From Oceanihabitans gracilariae (lineage in GTDB: Bacteria > Bacteroidota > Bacteroidia > Flavobacteriales > Flavobacteriaceae), in NCBI RefSeq assembly GCF_042684485.1, contig NZ_JBHULM010000009.1, positions 124,001 to 188,000 on the forward strand: a DNA stretch of 64,000 bases. Direction: 5' to 3'. The position numbers and the translations under genes were made by a program. This document shows, piece after piece, positions 60,878 to 64,000 of the stretch. Below the pieces are notes generated by a model. It saw only the letters and a list, made by a program, of their open reading frames with translations, was not told where the DNA came from and did no database searches. Numbering within the stretch: the stretch's first letter is position 1; every line of letters begins with the position of its first letter.

Positions 60878-62809
60878 ATGAGATTATTTACCATTCTTTT
60901 CTTTTTAGTGGTTTCACTAAAACTGTCTGCTCAAAATAATAGTAAAGAAGTACTTTTTACAGTAGATGAAGATCCTGTATACGCTTCAGAATTTATACGC
61001 GTTTTTAATAAAAATTTAGACCTCGTAAAAGACGAGTCGCAAAAAGATATTGATGCTTATTTAAAACTTTTTGTAGGTTATAAACTTAAATTAAAAGAAG
61101 CAAAAACATTAGGTTTAGATACTGTGCCTAAATATAAAAGAGAGCTAAGTAATTATAGAAGTCAATTAGCCAAAAACTATTTGTCAGACAATAAAGTTAC
61201 AGATGCCTTAGTAGAAGAAGCGTATGAGCGTATTTCTAATGAGGTAGACGCTAGCCATATTTTAATTCGATTAGATGAAAACGCCAACCCAAGTGATACT
61301 TTAAAAGTATATAATAAATTGGTTGAATTAAGAGAACGTGTACTTAAAGAAGGTTTTACAACAGTACAAAAAGAGGTGCATGATGGTAAAGAAGTATACG
61401 CAGAAGACTTAGGATATTTTTCTGGTTTTAAAATGGTTTATCCTTTTGAAACGGTTGCTTTCAATACAGAGATAGGTACTGTTTCTATGCCTTTTAAAAC
61501 GCAATTTGGTTACCATATCGTTTATGTTAAAGATAAACGTAAATCTAGAGGAAAAAGAGAAATTGCGCATATCATGGTAAACCTTAACCAAGCAGATGCA
61601 GAAAGTAGAATTCAAGATATTTATAAAAAAATAGAACAAGGCGAAGATTTTGAATCTTTAGCAAAACATTTTTCTGAAGATAAAAGTACTGCAAATAAAG
61701 GAGGGAAATTATCTCCTTTTTCTAGCGGAGAGTTGCGTTCAAAAGAATTTGAAGACCAGGCTTTTGCTATTGAAAACGAAGGCGATTATACCAAACCATT
61801 TAAATCTAACTTTGGTTGGCATATTGTGAAACTTATTCATAAAATAGAAACTGCTCCTTTTGAAGATATGAAAGCATCACTAGAAGCTAAGGTTTTACGT
61901 GATAGTAGATCAAAACTAATTAGCAACTCTAGAATAAATGAGCTAAAACAACGTTATGCAATTACTAATGTAGATGAAGATTTAAACTATTTTACATCTA
62001 TTTTAAACGCAACGTATTATATTAGTAAATGGCACACACCAGAAGGTTTTAAACCAGAAAAAGCTTTTGTGAAAATTGAAGATCAGCAATTTACATACCA
62101 AGATTTTGCTAATTTTTTAATTAAAAACCAACGCAGAAACGCTAATAAATTACCTTTTAATGAAATTGTTACCAAAGCCTACCAAACATTTTTAGAAAAG
62201 CAATTGTTAGCGTATCAAGAAGCGCATTTAGAATTTGAAAATCCAGATTTTGCAAATATACTTAGTGAGTATCGTGATGGATTATTGTTGTTTGATTTAA
62301 TGGAAAATGAAATATGGAAAGCTGCTATAAAAGATACACTTGCAGTTCAAGAGTATTATAACAACAATAAAGAAAACTACTTTTTTAAAGAACGCGTAGA
62401 TGCTGTTGTGGCTTCTTCTGCTAAAAAGAAAGATATCAGTAAGGTTGCCAAGTTGCTTAAAAAAGGAAAAACAATAGACCAAATAAAAAGCATTGTAAAC
62501 ACAAAAGATCAAGTAAATGTATTGTTTACTAAAGGTATCATGGATGGAGAACATCAAGTATTACCAGATGATTTTCTATTTCAAGAAGGGGTTTCAGAAA
62601 TATATAAGCATAATGATGCTTATGTAGTAGCACAAGTAAATAACGTGTTACCAAAAACCTATAAAACTTATGAAGAAGCTAAAGGTAAAGTAGCTAGTGA
62701 TTTTCAAGATGCAAAAGAAAAAAAATGGCTAATAGACTTAGAAAATAAATACCAAGTAAAAATTAACCAAGAAGTATTAAATAGCGTAAAATCTAAATTA
62801 AATAATTAA
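60878..62809 (+). CDS. Periplasmic parvulin-type peptidyl-prolyl isomerase (SurA/PpiD-like)
   Basis: 643 residues. The signal peptide, residues 1-18, ends SLKLSAQ. A SurA_N-like helical region follows (about 25-120). Two parvulin (PpiC) domains come next: one starting EVDASHILIRLDE (about 125-225) and one starting KREIAHIMVNLNQADAESRI (about 228-330), with EDKSTANKGGKLSPFSSGEL and SNFGWHIVKLIHK. The C-terminal half (about 345-643) is helical with no rotamase motif, like a chaperone domain. It assists folding of outer-membrane proteins. It is the first gene of a three-gene run of such proteins, the second of which starts immediately at its stop codon. Confidence 0.92.
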   Translation: MRLFTILFFLVVSLKLSAQNNSKEVLFTVDEDPVYASEFIRVFNKNLDLVKDESQKDIDAYLKLFVGYKLKLKEAKTLGLDTVPKYKRELSNYRSQLAKNYLSDNKVTDALVEEAYERISNEVDASHILIRLDENANPSDTLKVYNKLVELRERVLKEGFTTVQKEVHDGKEVYAEDLGYFSGFKMVYPFETVAFNTEIGTVSMPFKTQFGYHIVYVKDKRKSRGKREIAHIMVNLNQADAESRIQDIYKKIEQGEDFESLAKHFSEDKSTANKGGKLSPFSSGELRSKEFEDQAFAIENEGDYTKPFKSNFGWHIVKLIHKIETAPFEDMKASLEAKVLRDSRSKLISNSRINELKQRYAITNVDEDLNYFTSILNATYYISKWHTPEGFKPEKAFVKIEDQQFTYQDFANFLIKNQRRNANKLPFNEIVTKAYQTFLEKQLLAYQEAHLEFENPDFANILSEYRDGLLLFDLMENEIWKAAIKDTLAVQEYYNNNKENYFFKERVDAVVASSAKKKDISKVAKLLKKGKTIDQIKSIVNTKDQVNVLFTKGIMDGEHQVLPDDFLFQEGVSEIYKHNDAYVVAQVNNVLPKTYKTYEEAKGKVASDFQDAKEKKWLIDLENKYQVKINQEVLNSVKSKLNN

Positions 62810-63670
62810 TTGAAAATAACATCTTATATATTCGTTTTTGCATTTGCTTTACTATTGGTTTCCTGTAATTTTTTTAAAGAAACCGATAGCAAAACACCTG
62901 TAGCAAGAGTAAACGATACTTATTTGTATCATGAAGATATACAAGATTTAATTTCTTCAGAAGCTTCTAAGCAAGACAGTACTATTTTAATCAATAATTA
63001 TATTAAAAGTTGGGCAACACAGCAATTATTAGTACAAGGAGCAAAGCTAAACTTAAATGAAACTAAACTAGAGCAATACAATAGGTTAGTAGAGCAATAT
63101 AAAAACGATTTGTATGCTAAAGCTTATTTAGAAGCATTAGTAAATAGAGATTTAGACACTATAGTTTCTCAAGAAGAAGCCGAAGCTTTTTACCAAGAAA
63201 ACAAAGAAGCTTTTAAATTAAATGAAGAGTTGATTAAATTTAGATACATCAATCTAGATCCTAAAATGCAAGAAGAGAACGCTAAAGAAATCGCTAAAAA
63301 ATTTAAAAGGTTTGATGCTAAAGATAAAAAGTATCTAGATTCTATATCTATTCAATTTAAATCTTACTCTTTAAATGATTCTATATGGATAAAATGGAAC
63401 CAAATAGTTAAGAAAATACCAGTAATTAATACAGATAATAAAGAGCAACTGTTAAAAAAATCTAATTTTATACAACTCAAAGATTCATTAGGTTTATATT
63501 TGATGCAAATTAATGACGTACTATTGCAAAATAGTACAGCTCCTTTAGAATATGTAAAAACAACAATAGACCAAATTGTTATCAACAAAAGGAAATTAGA
63601 AAAAACAAGAGAACTAGAAAAGGATATTACAAAAGATGCAATTACAAACAAAAAATTTGAAATCTACTAA
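62810..63670 (+). CDS. SurA-like periplasmic lipoprotein, no complete parvulin domain
   Basis: 286 residues, TTG start directly after the previous stop. FVFAFALLLVSCNFFKETDS has a lipobox LVSC, so it is a lipoprotein. The body (about 25-260) is helical and Lys/Glu-rich: TPVARVNDTYLYHEDIQDLI is a SurA_N-type beginning, then LLVQGAKLNLNETKLEQYNR. The parvulin-type histidine pair cannot be seen, so chaperone activity without isomerase activity is likely. Cotranscribed with the two neighbours; the overlapping stop and start imply coupled translation. Confidence 0.85.
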   Translation: MKITSYIFVFAFALLLVSCNFFKETDSKTPVARVNDTYLYHEDIQDLISSEASKQDSTILINNYIKSWATQQLLVQGAKLNLNETKLEQYNRLVEQYKNDLYAKAYLEALVNRDLDTIVSQEEAEAFYQENKEAFKLNEELIKFRYINLDPKMQEENAKEIAKKFKRFDAKDKKYLDSISIQFKSYSLNDSIWIKWNQIVKKIPVINTDNKEQLLKKSNFIQLKDSLGLYLMQINDVLLQNSTAPLEYVKTTIDQIVINKRKLEKTRELEKDITKDAITNKKFEIY

Positions 63671-63674
63671 TACA

Positions 63675-64000
63675 TTGAAACACCTATTTATATTAAGTAT
63701 AGCAGTATTAATCTCTAATGTATTAAATGCACAAGAGATTATTGAAGATCAGGTAAAAGAACAACCAACAGATAGTGTTAAAACATTAAAGCCAAACAAT
63801 GCTACCAAAGTAGATGGTGTAGCTGCAGTTGTTGGTGATTATATTATTTTAGAGTCTGATATAGATAAAACTATTTTACAAATGAAAGCTCAAGGAGTAT
63901 CTACAGAAGATATTCCTAGATGTCAATTATTTGGTTCTCTTCTAGAAAATAAACTGTACGCACACCATGCAATACAAGATAGTGTTGAAGTTTCTGATGC
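63675..64000 (+). CDS. SurA-like peptidyl-prolyl isomerase, N-terminal part (runs off the window)
   Basis: About 108 residues are present. A TTG at 63675 gives LKHLFILSIAVLISNVLNAQ, a clean signal peptide, and leaves a 4-nt gap to the previous stop; an ATG at 63636 in the same frame would overlap the previous gene by 35 nt and add 13 residues ahead of the signal. I prefer the TTG. The mature start has VDGVAAVVGDYIILESDIDK, the SurA_N hallmark (in other species VVAVVGDEVILLSEVD), then TEDIPRCQLFGSLLENKLYA. Most likely the SurA orthologue, third gene of the parvulin operon. Confidence 0.85.
   Translation, partial: MKHLFILSIAVLISNVLNAQEIIEDQVKEQPTDSVKTLKPNNATKVDGVAAVVGDYIILESDIDKTILQMKAQGVSTEDIPRCQLFGSLLENKLYAHHAIQDSVEVSD

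Noticed and set aside
1..64000. tRNA, rRNA, riboswitch, prophage or integrative element
   Set aside because: No cloverleaf, rRNA segment, integrase or phage structural gene was recognised on either strand.

Overview
The window looks like a chromosomal segment of a marine-type Flavobacteriaceae (Bacteroidota). The base composition is very AT-rich, and Shine-Dalgarno sites are essentially absent. Several genes carry the Bacteroidota promoter form TTG-N19-TAnnTTTG. The gene content also fits: a PorV/PorQ-like barrel protein, a DUF4105/Lnb-type protein, a cyclophilin-FKBP fusion, DUF2141, an OxyR-Dps pair and tandem parvulin lipoproteins. The genus cannot be fixed by reading alone.

Layout. (1) 1-4274: the end of a Wzc-like tyrosine kinase, then TviB- and TviC-type enzymes that should make UDP-GalNAcA. 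Between tviB and tviC sits an unusual block of structured repeats (families A and B) around a DUF559 nuclease gene. (2) 4383-35864: a long, mostly single-strand surface polysaccharide cluster. It holds a Wzm/Wzt ABC exporter, 14 glycosyltransferases (7 GT2-like, 7 GT4-like), four sulfotransferase-like genes (one frameshifted and on the opposite strand), a DegT aminotransferase, an ATP-grasp/HAD fusion, a methyltransferase, two asparagine-synthase-like proteins, two acyltransferase systems (acyltransferase 3; MBOAT plus SGNH-like) and an O-antigen ligase/polymerase-like protein. Spacing is tight, with many 4-11 nt overlaps and several TTG starts. (3) 35865-37906: a sparse junction with a decayed B repeat, a small ORF, a conserved hypothetical gene with its own terminator, and the promoter of a polyprenyl glycosylphosphotransferase (37907-39301). 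(4) 39302-64000: conserved housekeeping genes: Lnb-like, PorV-like, PssA, YedI-like, LptB, AhpD-like, TatC, KdsD, RecQ, a fused PPIase, a DinB-like protein, a cupin, OxyR/Dps, a TRIC channel, cyclophilin, Nudix, PlsC, an ECF sigma factor with a membrane protein, NDH-2, SRPBCC, and the start of a three-gene parvulin operon.

How the genes work together (inference). The phosphotransferase would load the first sugar on undecaprenyl phosphate, and the glycosyltransferases would extend it using UDP-GalNAcA and other sugars. Decoration would come from acyl, sulfate, methyl and possibly amide groups. Wzm/Wzt would export the glycan, and the ligase-like protein would polymerise it or attach it to a carrier. 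The asparagine-synthase-like proteins next to a GalNAcA pathway suggest amidated uronic acids.

Most unusual observations: the A/B repeat plus DUF559 unit, with a decayed B copy at the far edge of the polysaccharide cluster; four intergenic arrays that all have a 7-bp period; the hexanucleotide-encoded Tyr-Gly tail of the kinase; a frameshifted sulfotransferase; and the ATP-grasp/HAD fusion. No tRNA, rRNA, CRISPR array, transposase or prophage was seen.
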